Positions 41,610-51,243 are shown, numbered from the stretch's first letter. The stretch: DNA of 64,000 bases from Frankia sp. AiPa1 (GCF_023243075.1 NZ_JALKFZ020000188.1:16200-80199), one strand, 5' to 3'. Notes: generated by a model not told the origin, from the sequence alone. A program made the numbers and translations.

Positions 41610-42353
41610 ATGGACACCGATGAGGGCAGGACCACGTTGACCAAGCAGAGCGCGACCCCCCACGGCTTCCCCGAGCCGCATGGCCAACCCGACGTCCACG
41701 ACCAGCCCGGCTGGTCCGACCGCCCCCACCAGCCTGGCCTCACCGACCAGCGTGACCCATATCATTCCGGGACCGAGAGCCACGGCCGGACACCGGAACC
41801 GCACCCGATCGACGGGCCCGGCACCTCCACCGGCGGCTTCCCGATCTACGCGTTCCGCGAGTCGTTGTCCGGACCTGCGCCCGAGCAAGGGTACCCCGCA
41901 ACTCCCGACTACGGCACGCCCGGCCCACACGGGCCCTCCGGTTCGGTGGAGGACCTCGGCGCGGGGATGCTCGGCAAACACCGCAACCCGCTGGCCGTGT
42001 GGGTCGGTCTGCCCCTGATCACCCTCGGTGTCTACCCGTTCGTGTGGGTCTACCGGACGAACCGGGAGCTGGCCGAGTACGACCAGCGTATTGCGGTAAA
42101 CCCGACGCTGTCCCTGCTGGCCTTCCTGATTGGCTGGGTGGTCATCGTGCCGCCGTTCGTCGCGGCGTGGCGCCTGGGAGCACGTACCCGGGCAGCCCAG
42201 CATGCCGCGGGCGTTCCGGAGACCAACCCTGCGCTCGCGTTCGTGCTGTTCCTGATCGGTTTCGGGCCCCTGTTCCTGCAGATCGAGCTCAACCGCCTCT
42301 GGTCGCGGTATCCGGGGGCCGTCGAGGGCCAGCAGGTCCCGCTGTACCGCTGA
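41610..42353 (+). CDS. DUF4234 membrane protein
   Basis: 247 residues. The first ~130 are polar and His/Pro/Gly-rich (EPHGQPDVHDQPGWSDRPHQ), predicted disordered. Then KHRNPLAVWVGLPLITLGVY and PFVWVYRTNRELAEYD form the DUF4234 hallmark, with further hydrophobic segments at LSLLAFLIGWVVIVPPFVAA and ALAFVLFLIGFGPLFLQIEL, giving three membrane helices. Function of the family is unknown. No strong ribosome-binding site precedes the ATG, so a later TTG (41637) is possible. Confidence 0.8.
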   Translation: MDTDEGRTTLTKQSATPHGFPEPHGQPDVHDQPGWSDRPHQPGLTDQRDPYHSGTESHGRTPEPHPIDGPGTSTGGFPIYAFRESLSGPAPEQGYPATPDYGTPGPHGPSGSVEDLGAGMLGKHRNPLAVWVGLPLITLGVYPFVWVYRTNRELAEYDQRIAVNPTLSLLAFLIGWVVIVPPFVAAWRLGARTRAAQHAAGVPETNPALAFVLFLIGFGPLFLQIELNRLWSRYPGAVEGQQVPLYR

Positions 42354-42649
42354 GCCTGACCGCGGCCCTCGCGGCACGACGTGCCCGCCGCGCGGGCACG
42401 TCGTGGGCATGTCCAGGAGGGACGTCTGTGGGTGAGTGGGTCGGGCCCGCGACGGGACCCCCGACGCCAGGAGTCCGCGCAGGCTGTTGGCGAGGCGGTT
42501 TCGGGCATACGGGCACGCGATGCGCCGCCGGCTGGCCTACCGGCGGCTGGAAGCACCGCCAGGCAGGCATCCGACGCCGACGCGACCGTCAGCGCCGCCC
42601 GGAGCACGCGAGAACCAACCTCGGCGCAGCGGCGCGATCGCCCTGCGCA

Positions 42650-42775
42650 GAGGAAGCGACCCTCAGAGGCAACAACTCCTCAGCGGCAGCGACCACCAGA
42701 GGCAGTGACTCCCAGAGGCAGCGACCCTCAGCGGTGACGACCTGCCAAGGCGCCGCCTCTGGAGAGGCAACGACC
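42650..42775. repeat. Degenerate ~18-bp tandem repeats (AGAGGCAGCGACCCTCAG)
   Basis: About six imperfect units of AGAGGCARCGACYCTCAG/AGCGGCAGCGACC fill the convergent gap between the DUF4234 and DUF3052 genes (42354-42775). The array abuts the DUF3052 stop. The remaining part of the gap (42354-42650) shows nothing recognisable. CCTC/GAGG alternation allows several hairpins that could serve as a terminator. Confidence 0.6.
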
Positions 42776-43213
42776 TCAGCGGTGGCGCGCCCGCTGCGAT
42801 TTCGGCGCGGCCAGGCGCTGGCCGGACCACTCCTGCGCGACGCTGAGCGTGCTGGTCTGGACCAGGCCGGCGGTGGGCACGGCGTCCAGCACGTCGCTGG
42901 GTGCGACATGCCCGGGCCGGCCCGCCTTCGGCGTCAGTAGCCAGATCACGCCGTCATCGGAGAGCTGCCGGCGCGCATCGATGAGCGCGTTCGCCAGATC
43001 GCCGTCCTCCTCCCGCCACCACAGCAGCACGATGTCGACGACGTCGTCGGAGTCCTCGGGGACTAGCTCGGTACCGCTGGCGCTGGTCACCGCGTCCAGC
43101 AGGTCCTGGGCGATGTCATCGTCCTCGTTGAGCGACTGCACCTGGGTCCCGGCGGATACTCCCAGCCGTTCCGCCCGGCGTTGACCCTCGGCGTTCGCCG
43201 CGGTCGGACTCAC
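42776..43213 (-). CDS. DUF3052 domain protein
   Basis: 145 residues from a GTG behind AGGAGGT. Family features: AERLGVSAGTQVQSLNEDDD, DVVDIVLLWWREEDGDLANA, and DGVIWLLTPKAGRPGHVAPS. DUF3052 genes lie next to aceE in many actinobacteria, and the same order is kept here with one gene between; their role is unknown. The C-terminal LAAPKSQRARHR is basic. It is transcribed away from aceE and is probably monocistronic. Confidence 0.9.
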   Translation of the reverse strand: MSPTAANAEGQRRAERLGVSAGTQVQSLNEDDDIAQDLLDAVTSASGTELVPEDSDDVVDIVLLWWREEDGDLANALIDARRQLSDDGVIWLLTPKAGRPGHVAPSDVLDAVPTAGLVQTSTLSVAQEWSGQRLAAPKSQRARHR

Positions 43214-43551
43214 CCTGCGCTACCTCCTGTTCGTGTGTTGACGCCCCGCGGTGGATGCGGGTACGTCCCGTTCGAGCATCGACACTCCCCCGCGATGGCG
43301 TCCATCACGTGCCGCGTCTCGACCTAGTCCACCGGACCTGCCGGTGGCTGCGCAAGTGCCACGCCGTCGGTTGTGGACCGACGGCGGCGTGGCCAGCGGA
43401 AATCGTGTGTGGGCAGTACCCGGGAACGGGCTGCTTCATCCCACCGGCGCGGGCGTTTCACCCGCGCTCCCGCCCTCCGCCGTGCCCCTGTGCCCGGCCG
43501 GGGGTGGGGCCGCGCGCAGGACCGCGGCGGCGCGAGCGCCGGCCGGCCGGG
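43214..43551. other. Gene-free stretch between DUF3052 and YjbQ-family genes
   Basis: No frame has a supported start or family resemblance. It must hold the DUF3052 promoter and the YjbQ-family terminator. Positions 43470-43550 are a GC-rich run with several possible short hairpins but no distinct one. Confidence 0.45.
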
Positions 43552-43968
43552 TCACCCCGGGAGGAAGGACAGCCGGACCGTACGGTCAGGGTTGTCCACG
43601 TTGAGATCCACGAGGGCGATGGACTGCCAGGTGCCCAGCGCCGGCTGGCCGGCCAGGACGGGGACGACCAGGGCTGGTGGGATGATCGCGGGCAGCACAT
43701 GGGAGCGACCATGGCCGCGCGAGCCGTGCGCGTGGCGCCAGCGGTCGTCGGCGGGCAACAGCTCGGCGAGGGCGGCGAGCAGATCGGTGTCGCTGCCGGC
43801 GCCCAGTTCCAGAATCGCGAGCCCGGCGGTGGCGTGCGGCACAAAGACCGAAAGCAGGCCGTCACCGGAACCGGCGACAAATCGCGAGGCCTCCGGCGTG
43901 AGGTCCACCACACACTCCCGGCGCCCGGTGTGCACGGCCATCATGGCGGTCTTCATCCGCGTGTCCAT
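43552..43968 (-). CDS. YjbQ/UPF0047 family protein
   Basis: 138 residues from the ATG at 43968 (a second in-frame ATG is at 43956). Conserved features: DLTPEASRFVAGSGDGLLSV, FVPHATAGLAILELGAGSD with the family histidine, WRHAHGSRGHGRSHVLPAII, and GTWQSIALVDLNVDNPDRTV. Relatives show weak thiamine-phosphate synthase activity in vitro, and the real role is unsettled. No clear ribosome-binding site precedes either ATG. It is divergent from aceE with a 420-base gap. Confidence 0.85.
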   Translation of the reverse strand: MDTRMKTAMMAVHTGRRECVVDLTPEASRFVAGSGDGLLSVFVPHATAGLAILELGAGSDTDLLAALAELLPADDRWRHAHGSRGHGRSHVLPAIIPPALVVPVLAGQPALGTWQSIALVDLNVDNPDRTVRLSFLPG

Positions 43969-44260
43969 CACGGTGATTGTGCCGCAGAAAGTGCCGTGAT
44001 CGCGGCAGCCGGGCGGACGACATGTCAACAACGCCACGCCCATCGGTCGATTCACTACTCGAAAGTAACCAGGGCGTACGTGACGGGGCCCCGACGACGG
44101 AGCACGATGGAACCGGACGGAGGCCCGATCGGCAGGTGGCGGTCCCACCCTCGGGGGTGCCATCGGCCCGGTGAGGGTCGCCGTCGAGCGAAAAGCAGAC
44201 GAGAACCAGCTACCGAGAACCAGGCACGACGAGCAGCCAGGACGCGGCGATGCATCGATC

Positions 44261-44276
44261 ATGCGGAGCTCCGCAT
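44261..44276 (+). promoter_or_regulatory. Perfect 16-bp palindrome upstream of aceE
   Basis: ATGCGGAGCTCCGCAT at 44261-44276 is exactly self-complementary, 115 bases before the aceE GTG, in the 420-base divergent gap 43969-44390. Length and symmetry fit a dimeric regulator such as a GntR/PdhR type. No other gene or clear -35/-10 pair is seen in the gap. Confidence 0.5.
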
Positions 44277-44390
44277 CCGCGTGCACGAGATGTGACACCA
44301 CGAGACGTGACGCACGGGCCGACGGTCGCGCGAAGAGGATCTTTTCGCGCGGGGCAGCCGGCCCCGAGGGCTTGAGGAGCAGGAGAAGGC

Positions 44391-47228
44391 GTGGCGCAGG
44401 ACACAACCCGGAGTTTCTCGGTCATCACCGACGGACTGCCGAGCCAGCTGCCCGACATCGACCCCGCGGAGACCGGCGAGTGGCTCGAGTCACTCGACGC
44501 GGTCATCGAGGAGTCCGGTCGCGGCCGGGCCCGGTTCCTCATGCTGAAACTGCTCGAACGAGCCCGGGAGAAGGCCGTGGGCGTCCCCGGCCTGACCAGC
44601 ACCGACTACATCAACACCATCCCTCCGGAACGGGAGCCCTGGTTCCCGGGCAACGAGCACATCGAGCGCCGTATCCGGGCGTACATCCGGTGGAACGCGG
44701 CCATCATGGTCAGCCGCGCGAACCGGCCGGAGTTCAACGTCGGCGGCCACATCGCCACCTATGCGTCGAGCGCCAGCCTGTACGAAGTGGGATTCAACCA
44801 CTTCTTCCGGGGCAAGGACCACCTTTCCGCATCCCCCGGAAGTGCCTCCGGTGACCAGATCTTCATTCAGGGTCACGCGTCCCCCGGCATCTACGCCCGG
44901 GCTTTCCTGGAGGGCCGGCTCTCCGAGCGCCAGCTCGACGCGTTCCGCCGCGAGGGTGAGTCGGGCGGCCTGTCGTCCTACCCGCACCCACGGCTCATGC
45001 CGGACTTCTGGGAGTTCCCCACGGTCTCGATGGGCCTCGGCCCCATCGACGCCATCTACCAGGCGCGGTTCAACCGTTACCTGCTCAACCGGCAGATCAA
45101 GGACACCTCGAACAGCCGGGTCTGGGCGTTCCTGGGCGACGGCGAGATGGACGAGCCGGAGTCGATCGGCGCGCTCGGCGTCGCGGCCCGCGAGGAGCTC
45201 GACAACCTTCTTTTCGTGGTGAACTGCAACCTGCAGCGCCTCGACGGTCCGGTCCGCGGCAACGGCAAGATCATGCAGGAGCTGGAATCGCTGTTCCGCG
45301 GTGCCGGTTGGAACGTCATCAAGGTCGTCTGGGGCCGCGACTGGGACCCGCTGCTGGCCAAGGACACCGACGGCGTCCTGGTCAACCGCATGAACACCAC
45401 CCCGGACGGGCAGTTCCAGACGTACACGACGTCGTCCGGCGAGTACATCCGCGAGCACTTCTTCGGCGCGGACGCCCGGCTGCGCCGCATGGTCGCCGAC
45501 CTGTCCGACGACGCGCTGCCCAAGCTCTCCCGCGGCGGGCACGACTACCGCAAGCTGTACGCGGCGTACAAGGCGGCCACCGAGCACACCGGCCAGCCCA
45601 CCGTTATTCTCGCGCACACCATCAAGGGCTGGACGTTGGGCAAGGACTTCGAGGCCCGCAACGCCACCCACCAGATGAAGAAACTGACCAAGGCGGAGCT
45701 CAAGGAGTTCCGCGACCGGCTCTACCTGGAAATCCCCGACTCGGCGCTCACCGGCGACCTGCCGCCGTACTACCACCCTGGCCCGGACTCGGAGGAGATC
45801 CAGTACATGCGGGAGCGCCGGGCCGCGCTCGGCGGGTCCATGCCGAAGCGGGTCGTCCGCGCGAAGCCCCTCCCCAAGCCGCCCGCGAAGATCTTCGACG
45901 AGCTGCGCCGGGGCTCCGGCAAGCAGCCGGTGGCCACCACGATGGCCTTCGTCCGGCTGCTCAAGGACCTGATGAAGACCAAGGACCTCGGCCCCCGGTT
46001 CGTGCCCGTCATCCCGGATGAGGCCCGCACCTTCGGCATGGACGCGATGTTCCCGACGGCGAAGATCTATTCGCCGCACGGGCAGCGCTACGAGGCCGTC
46101 GACCGCGAGCTGCTGCTGAGCTACCAGGAGTCCGAGTCCGGGCAGATGCTGCACGAGGGCATCAGCGAGGCCGGCAGCATGGGCTCGGTGATCGCCGCGG
46201 CGACCTCCTACGCGACGCACGCGCAGTTCATGATCCCGGTCTACGTCTTCTACTCGATGTTCGGGTTCCAGCGCACCGGTGACCAGATGTGGGCGCTCGG
46301 CGACCAGCTCGGCCGCGGCTTCCTGCTCGGTGCCACCGCCGGGCGCACCACGCTCAACGGTGAGGGCCTGCAGCACCAGGACGGCCACTCGCTGCTGCTC
46401 GCCAGCACCAACCCGGCCTGTGTGGCCTACGACCCGGCGTTCGCCTTCGAGGTCTCGCACATCGTCCGCGACGCCCTCGACCGGATGTACGGCGAGCGCG
46501 ACGAGAACGTCTTCTATTACCTCACCGTCTACAACGAGCCGGTGCCGCAGCCGGCGGAGCCAGAGGGCGTCGATCCGGCCCAGATCCTCGCGGGCATGTA
46601 CCGCTTCCGCCCGGCCGAGTCGCTGCCCGGCGGCCTGCCGGCCGGCGCCGGTGGTGTCGGCAGTGGTGCGGCCGGCAGCGGTGCGGCGGGCAGTGGTGCG
46701 GTGCCGCGCGCGCAGCTGCTGGCGAGCGGCACCTCGATCCACTGGGCACTGTCCGCGCAGGAGATCCTCGCCGCCGACTTCGGAGTCGCCGCCGACGTGT
46801 GGTCGGTGACCTCCTGGAACGAGCTGCGCCGAGAGGCGCTCGAGCGCGAGCAGGAGGGTCTGCTCAACCCCGAGGCCGAGGGACCGGCGCCGTACGTCAC
46901 CCGCATCCTCGACGGCGCGCCCGGCCCGGTCGTCGCCGTCTCCGACTGGATGCGCGCGGTCCCCGATCAGATCTCCCGCTGGGTACCCCAGCCGTTCACC
47001 TCGCTCGGTACCGACGGCTATGGCCGCTCCGACACCCGGGCCGCCCTGCGCCGCCACTTCAAGGTCGACGCCGAGTCGGTCGTCGTCGCCACCCTGGAGG
47101 CGCTGGTTCGCGCCGGTGAGGTCAAGGCCAGCACCGTCGAGGACGCCATCCGCCGCTTCGGCCTGCGCGACACCGTCACGGCCGGCACCGTCCCGACCGA
47201 CACCGTCGTCGGCACCGACGCGGGCTGA
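44391..47228 (+). CDS. aceE: Pyruvate dehydrogenase E1 component, homodimeric type
   Basis: 945 residues from a GTG behind AGGAGAAGG. It decarboxylates pyruvate with thiamine diphosphate and passes the acetyl group to lipoyl-E2. Features: GGHIATYASSASLYEVGFNH, the ThDP motif GDGEMDEPESIGAL...NCNLQRLDG, catalytic histidines in HFFGADARLRR, and the second domain with VPVIPDEARTFGMDAMFPTA and QEGLQHQDGHSLL-like GEGLQHQDGHSLLLAS. A Gly/Ala/Ser repeat (GGVGSGAAGSGAAGSGAV) near residue 755 is an unusual insert. E2 and E3 genes are not in the window. In actinobacteria E1 works in a mixed PDH/ODH complex. Confidence 0.97.
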   Translation: MAQDTTRSFSVITDGLPSQLPDIDPAETGEWLESLDAVIEESGRGRARFLMLKLLERAREKAVGVPGLTSTDYINTIPPEREPWFPGNEHIERRIRAYIRWNAAIMVSRANRPEFNVGGHIATYASSASLYEVGFNHFFRGKDHLSASPGSASGDQIFIQGHASPGIYARAFLEGRLSERQLDAFRREGESGGLSSYPHPRLMPDFWEFPTVSMGLGPIDAIYQARFNRYLLNRQIKDTSNSRVWAFLGDGEMDEPESIGALGVAAREELDNLLFVVNCNLQRLDGPVRGNGKIMQELESLFRGAGWNVIKVVWGRDWDPLLAKDTDGVLVNRMNTTPDGQFQTYTTSSGEYIREHFFGADARLRRMVADLSDDALPKLSRGGHDYRKLYAAYKAATEHTGQPTVILAHTIKGWTLGKDFEARNATHQMKKLTKAELKEFRDRLYLEIPDSALTGDLPPYYHPGPDSEEIQYMRERRAALGGSMPKRVVRAKPLPKPPAKIFDELRRGSGKQPVATTMAFVRLLKDLMKTKDLGPRFVPVIPDEARTFGMDAMFPTAKIYSPHGQRYEAVDRELLLSYQESESGQMLHEGISEAGSMGSVIAAATSYATHAQFMIPVYVFYSMFGFQRTGDQMWALGDQLGRGFLLGATAGRTTLNGEGLQHQDGHSLLLASTNPACVAYDPAFAFEVSHIVRDALDRMYGERDENVFYYLTVYNEPVPQPAEPEGVDPAQILAGMYRFRPAESLPGGLPAGAGGVGSGAAGSGAAGSGAVPRAQLLASGTSIHWALSAQEILAADFGVAADVWSVTSWNELRREALEREQEGLLNPEAEGPAPYVTRILDGAPGPVVAVSDWMRAVPDQISRWVPQPFTSLGTDGYGRSDTRAALRRHFKVDAESVVVATLEALVRAGEVKASTVEDAIRRFGLRDTVTAGTVPTDTVVGTDAG

Positions 47229-47431
47229 CCGAGAGGGTCCCCCGCGCACCGGCACCTCCGCGGGCCCGCGGCGACGGCCATCCGGCCCAGCGCTGCGGGC
47301 CCGCCCGTTCTTCCGGCCCCGATCAGCCGCCCCCACGTTCCCCGGCCGGCCGAGGGTGCCTGTTCGGACCGGCGCGGCCGGGGGAGGCGAGCCCCCGATC
47401 GGGCATCTCGGCCGCCAAAGCAGCGACCGAA

Positions 47432-47464
47432 CCGAGATTCTTTCTCGGACCTTGCCCGGCAAGG
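47432..47464 (+). terminator. Two adjacent hairpins downstream of aceE
   Basis: CCGAG-ATTCTTT-CTCGG (47432-47448) is followed directly by CCTTGC-CCG-GCAAGG (47450-47464). They lie about 205 bases past the aceE stop. The T-rich loop is unusual in this genome. Together they form a plausible terminator for the aceE transcript. Confidence 0.45.
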
Positions 47465-47954
47465 TGTGCGGCGGGCGACCGTCTGGTTGAGCATCTGCCC
47501 GGACACACCTGGTAGGAGGGGCGGGGCGCAGGGAGCGCGGTCAGACGCAGGCTGGCACCTTCGTCGCGCTAGGTGATGAACGCCGCATCGGCCCCGGTCG
47601 GCCGCATGTGCGCCGTGGGCTGCGAGATGCCGGTTGGCCCTCGCCCGGGCACCCCCGGACCAGCACCGTCATGCCCCGCCGAAGGGCACGACGAGTTCCA
47701 CATCCGGTCCGCGAACACTAGTCTCACGAGGGTGGCATCCGGAGATTCGCAACGCGGAGTACATCGCCGCGCACCGGCTGCGGGTGACACTCGTCTCGTC
47801 TGCCACCACACGCCGCTACGGTGTCCCCGGACAACAGCGCGTGGTCTTCATGGGGTCGCGGACCACGCGGAGATCCGGTACGGCCGGCGGGGCACCAACC
47901 CCCGGCGCGCCGACAGGGCGCGCAAGGATGTGAACGACGGCTGCCCGGTGCACG

Positions 47955-48110
47955 CCGTGACGGTTGAGGAGGACCACACCGTGACGGTCGAGGAGGACAC
48001 GGTCGAGATGGACACGATCGAGGTGGTCACGATCCGAGGGGGCACGGCCCACGTGGGCACGACCGGCCTGGACACGACCGGACGGGGCATGGCCGGAGGG
48101 GACACGGTGA
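47955..48110. repeat. Degenerate 15-bp tandem repeats (ACGRTCGAGGAGGAC)
   Basis: Around ten imperfect units of roughly 15 bases (GACGGTCGAGGAGGACAC, then GACACGATCGAGGTGGTC, later more diverged GGGCACGACCGG) run up to the hypothetical gene at 48142. The period is divisible by three and one frame through it reads as a V/T/E/D repeat, but no start or conserved domain supports translation. Confidence 0.55.
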
Positions 48111-48141
48111 ACGGGGTCCCGAGAGCCGCCAGGTACGCGGC

Positions 48142-48978
48142 ATGATCCTGCGGGCCCGTCGCATCGAGCGGCTGGAGGAGCATCCCAACCTGCGGGGCAT
48201 CCTCGGCATCCTCGCCCAGCTCGTGCACACCTCCGACGCCGAACTCGGGGCGCTGGCCGGCGCCTGGCGCAACTCCGGCTATCTGGCCGCCGCCCGGGAC
48301 AAGGCACTCTCGCCGGACTCGCCACTGATCGTCGAGGTGCTGGCCGCCTTCGACGCGCTCAGCGCGATCTACGCCGACGATCTGGCCGGCGCGGAATACG
48401 TGACGGTCGAGCCGTCGGTAGCGGCCACCGCGTTGCGGGCGATGCGCGACGCGGTCGCGGCTTCCTACGCCCGCCCGGTCCTCGGCCGAGCCGAGTTCGC
48501 GGCCCTGATGCGGCCGTGGCGGGCCGTCTATCCGCGGGCGCGCTCGCACGAGCCCGACCTCGGCCCCGCCGCGGCGGATGTCAAGCGGGTGCTGGCGGCC
48601 CTGCCGGTGCTCGCCGGTCGCTGCCATGACCCGGACAGCCTGGAGGTGTTCGACGGTCTGCTCGTCAGCGCGCTGACCCGAGACGACACCGCCCACCAGC
48701 GGGCCATGGACGCGGCCTTCGCCAGTGCCGTGGTGACCGGGCGGCGCCGGGTGTGGACGCTGGTGCGCCGCAGCGCCGCCGAGGGCTTCTGGCGGCTGTG
48801 CCCGGACTGCCGCGGGCGCCGGCTCGGACTGGACTCCGGGGAGGACCACCGGGTGATGGAGCTGTGCGCGGACCTGGCCTGCGCGCTGCTCGTCGAGGAC
48901 CTGCTGGACACCGACCAGTTCAGCCAGCTCACCCGGCCGTTGCACACCCTCATCCCGCTGCAGCACCGCGGCAGCTGA
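48142..48978 (+). CDS. Hypothetical protein, 278 residues
   Basis: No family is recognised. The frame has strong coding bias throughout. The protein is helical and Ala/Leu/Arg-rich (IERLEEHPNLRGILGILAQL; VAATALRAMRDAVAASYARP), without signal peptide or membrane helix. A CPDCRGRR pair of cysteines near residue 230 and a third and fourth cysteine in LCADLACALL could bind a metal. The start has only a weak ribosome-binding site. The gene is alone between aceE and the convergent lipid-kinase-like gene. Confidence 0.7.
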   Translation: MILRARRIERLEEHPNLRGILGILAQLVHTSDAELGALAGAWRNSGYLAAARDKALSPDSPLIVEVLAAFDALSAIYADDLAGAEYVTVEPSVAATALRAMRDAVAASYARPVLGRAEFAALMRPWRAVYPRARSHEPDLGPAAADVKRVLAALPVLAGRCHDPDSLEVFDGLLVSALTRDDTAHQRAMDAAFASAVVTGRRRVWTLVRRSAAEGFWRLCPDCRGRRLGLDSGEDHRVMELCADLACALLVEDLLDTDQFSQLTRPLHTLIPLQHRGS

Positions 48979-49092
48979 CCCCGCCCGGGTGACAGCGCCC
49001 GCGCCGGGGCCGACCCGGGCGCTGTCACGGCACGCGCCTCAGACCGCCGCCGCGATCTCGCCACCGCGGCGGCGGCGGGGCCGGCCCGCGGG

Positions 49093-50616
49093 TCAGCCCG
49101 CGTCGGTCCGGCGGGGGCGGTAGACGATCAGGCGGGCTCCGCTCGGGGCGATCACGATCCGGTCCACTCCTTCGGTGACCTCTCCGTCGCAGGCGAACGG
49201 CAGGGCGCCGGGTTTACGGGAGGAGATGAGCACCCGGTCGACGGTGCGCTGCTCATAGACGCGGCTGCGGCCGAGCCGTCCGGTGAGCACCGCCCCGACG
49301 AGGCGCACCCGGGCCAGCGACGCCGCGGCGTCGACGACCCGCAGGTCGAGGCGGCTCTCGTCCAGCCGGCTACGGTAGGTCGGCGCGAACCCGTCGGGAT
49401 GGTAGACCCCGTTGCCGACGAAGATCAGCCAGACGCGGCGCCGCTCGCCGTCGATCTCGACGTCGAACGGCGTCTCGTTGCGCAGTACCCAGCACAACGC
49501 GATGATCATCGCCGGCCACTTGCCGAGGCGCCGCTCATACCGTTCGCGCAGCGCGACCATGTCGGGGTAGCCGCCGAGGCTGGCCGTGTTCACGAAGATC
49601 CGCGAGATCCGGTCGTGCCTCGCGGAGATCCCGTCGGCGCGGCCCAGGTCGACAGCGACCGCCGTACCGGCTCGCAGTGCCTGCACTGTGTCCCCGGCGC
49701 CGTCGAGACCGAGGTCGGCGGCAAAATGGTTGAGGGTACCCGCGGGAAAGATCGCGAGTGGCATGCCCCGGGTGATCGCGACCTGCGCGGCGGTGTTGAT
49801 GCTGCCGTCGCCGCCGGCGATGCCGAGCACCCGGCACGTCGCCGCTGCCTTCGCGAGCGCCTCGTCCATGGTGCCGCAGTCGGCATCGCCCGTCGGGCCG
49901 ACCTCGAGGACGCGGGCCCGCGGCAGGTCGGCGCGCAGCACCGCCACCAGGTCGGCGTGGTGGCCCTGGCCGGAACGGGAGTTCACGACCACGGTCAGCC
50001 CGTCGCCGTCGGGTAGTGCCGGCGCGCAGGTCGACGCCAGGCTCGCCCGCGCCGGCGCCCAGGGTCGGCGCGGCATCACCTTCGTGGTCAGCAGACCCGC
50101 GCCGACGCCCAGCGCCATACCAGCGAGCACATCCCCGGGGTAGTGCACGCCGACGTAGACCCGGGAGAACGCAACCGCGGTGGCGAGCGCCGCCACCGGC
50201 ACCGCGGCGGCGGGCGCGTCCAGGGCGACGCCGGTCGCGAACGCGGCGGCCGAGGCCGCGTGCCCGGACGGGAACGAGAATGTCGTGAGATCACGGGAGA
50301 GCCGGCGCAGTGGCGGGATCCCATGGGTCGGCGGCCGGTCGCGGCGAAACACGAACTTGGCCGGGCCGTTGGCGAGGACGCTCGCGACACCGAGCCCGAT
50401 CAGGCCCCGGGCGGCGGCCGGGCGCCGTCGCCCCTTGGTCGCACCCAACGCCCCGGCGACTCCCCACCACAGCAGGCCATGGTCGGCCGCGTGCGACAAC
50501 CGTGGCAGCACCGGGTCGAGCAGCGGCCGTCCGCCGGCGAGGGAGGTGAACAGTGACCGGTCGGCGCGCATGAACGCGTTGGCGAACGTCCGGCCGACGG
50601 CGATGTCACGCCGCAT
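49093..50616 (-). CDS. PAP2 phosphatase fused to diacylglycerol-kinase-like domain
   Basis: 507 residues from the ATG at 50616; upstream GTGs up to 50697 are possible. Residues ~20-190 are a membrane PAP2 phosphatase with all three motifs: KFVFRRDRPPTH, FSFPSGHAASAAA and SRVYVGVHYPGDVLAG. Residues ~210-507 are a diacylglycerol/sphingosine-kinase-like domain: VVNSRSGQGHHADLV, GIAGGDGSINTAAQVA (GGDGS rather than GGDGT) and FPAGTLNHFAADLGL. The fusion both adds and removes lipid phosphates in principle, probably in phosphatidic acid or undecaprenol metabolism at the membrane. Such fusions are common in actinobacteria. Confidence 0.9.
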   Translation of the reverse strand: MRRDIAVGRTFANAFMRADRSLFTSLAGGRPLLDPVLPRLSHAADHGLLWWGVAGALGATKGRRRPAAARGLIGLGVASVLANGPAKFVFRRDRPPTHGIPPLRRLSRDLTTFSFPSGHAASAAAFATGVALDAPAAAVPVAALATAVAFSRVYVGVHYPGDVLAGMALGVGAGLLTTKVMPRRPWAPARASLASTCAPALPDGDGLTVVVNSRSGQGHHADLVAVLRADLPRARVLEVGPTGDADCGTMDEALAKAAATCRVLGIAGGDGSINTAAQVAITRGMPLAIFPAGTLNHFAADLGLDGAGDTVQALRAGTAVAVDLGRADGISARHDRISRIFVNTASLGGYPDMVALRERYERRLGKWPAMIIALCWVLRNETPFDVEIDGERRRVWLIFVGNGVYHPDGFAPTYRSRLDESRLDLRVVDAAASLARVRLVGAVLTGRLGRSRVYEQRTVDRVLISSRKPGALPFACDGEVTEGVDRIVIAPSGARLIVYRPRRTDAG

Positions 50617-50868
50617 GAACACCCGGGCCCGCCCCAGTCCGGGCCTGCCGCAGGCCACCGTCCTCGTCACCCGCGGGTTCACCGGTCTCAGCACCACGAC
50701 GGCACCGTACCCGTCCGAAGGGCCGTCCGATCATCAGGGACGAACGTCACACGCACCACGGGCTCGGGGTCCGCGGGGTAGCACGGCCGTCCGGGCTGGG
50801 CGGCGCGCACAGCCGGCCACGGACCGGACGAGCCCGACTCCTGCGACGGTGCGCCGGGATCGTCCGGG

Positions 50869-51243
50869 TCAGACCCGCGCGGGAGCCTGGCTCGCCCGAC
50901 GGGGTGCCGGGGTGAACGGAACCGCCGCGGGCCGCGGCGGGGTACGACGGGGCTCGACCGTGCGGCCGGTCGGCAGGATCTCCCCGGTGTCGTCGAAGAG
51001 GATCACGCCGTTGCACAGCAGGCTCCAACCCTGATCCCAGTGCTCCCGGGCGAGGCGGGCGGCATCCCGGTCGGCGCTGTCGGCCGCCGGGCAGGGCGGA
51101 TGGTGCGGACAGCCGGCGGTGCCAGCGGCGGCACCGCCGGTGGCAGCCACAGCCGGCGTGGCAGTAGAGGGACATTCCTGGCCACCGCTCGGCGCCGGGG
51201 GCGCCTGCGGCTCTTCTGAAACACCAACACCTTGCACGGGCAC
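50869..51243 (-). CDS. DUF5999 family protein
   Basis: 124 residues from a GTG at 51243 that follows GGGGAGG by 11 bases. The conserved part is CPHHPPCPAADSADRDAARL then EQGWSLLCNG-like DQGWSLLCNGVILFDDTGEI, followed by LPTGRTVEP, which matches the small DUF5999 proteins of streptomycetes. Those start at the first cysteine motif; here ~45 extra Pro/Ala/Gly residues precede it. Three conserved cysteines and a histidine pair suggest metal binding. Function unknown. Confidence 0.8.
   Translation of the reverse strand: MPVQGVGVSEEPQAPPAPSGGQECPSTATPAVAATGGAAAGTAGCPHHPPCPAADSADRDAARLAREHWDQGWSLLCNGVILFDDTGEILPTGRTVEPRRTPPRPAAVPFTPAPRRASQAPARV

Larger units (their letters stand above)
47229..48141. 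other. Long stretch without a supported gene downstream of aceE
   Basis: In 900 bases no frame carries recognisable family features. A minus-strand frame of 44 residues starting MWNSSCPSAGHDGAGPG (about 47569-47703), with a TAGTGT -10-like hexamer 11 bases upstream, is a possible small gene but has no ribosome-binding site. A degenerate repeat occupies 47955-48110. Promoters for the hypothetical gene at 48142 should lie near its 3' end. Confidence 0.4.

Noticed and set aside
44490..47462. A 990-residue open frame antisense to aceE
   Set aside because: It mirrors the high-GC third positions of aceE, has no domain and no ribosome-binding site; it is a shadow frame.
47573..48145. A 190-residue frame ahead of the hypothetical gene at 48142
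   Set aside because: Its second half is translated tandem repeat and the first half lacks motifs and a ribosome-binding site.
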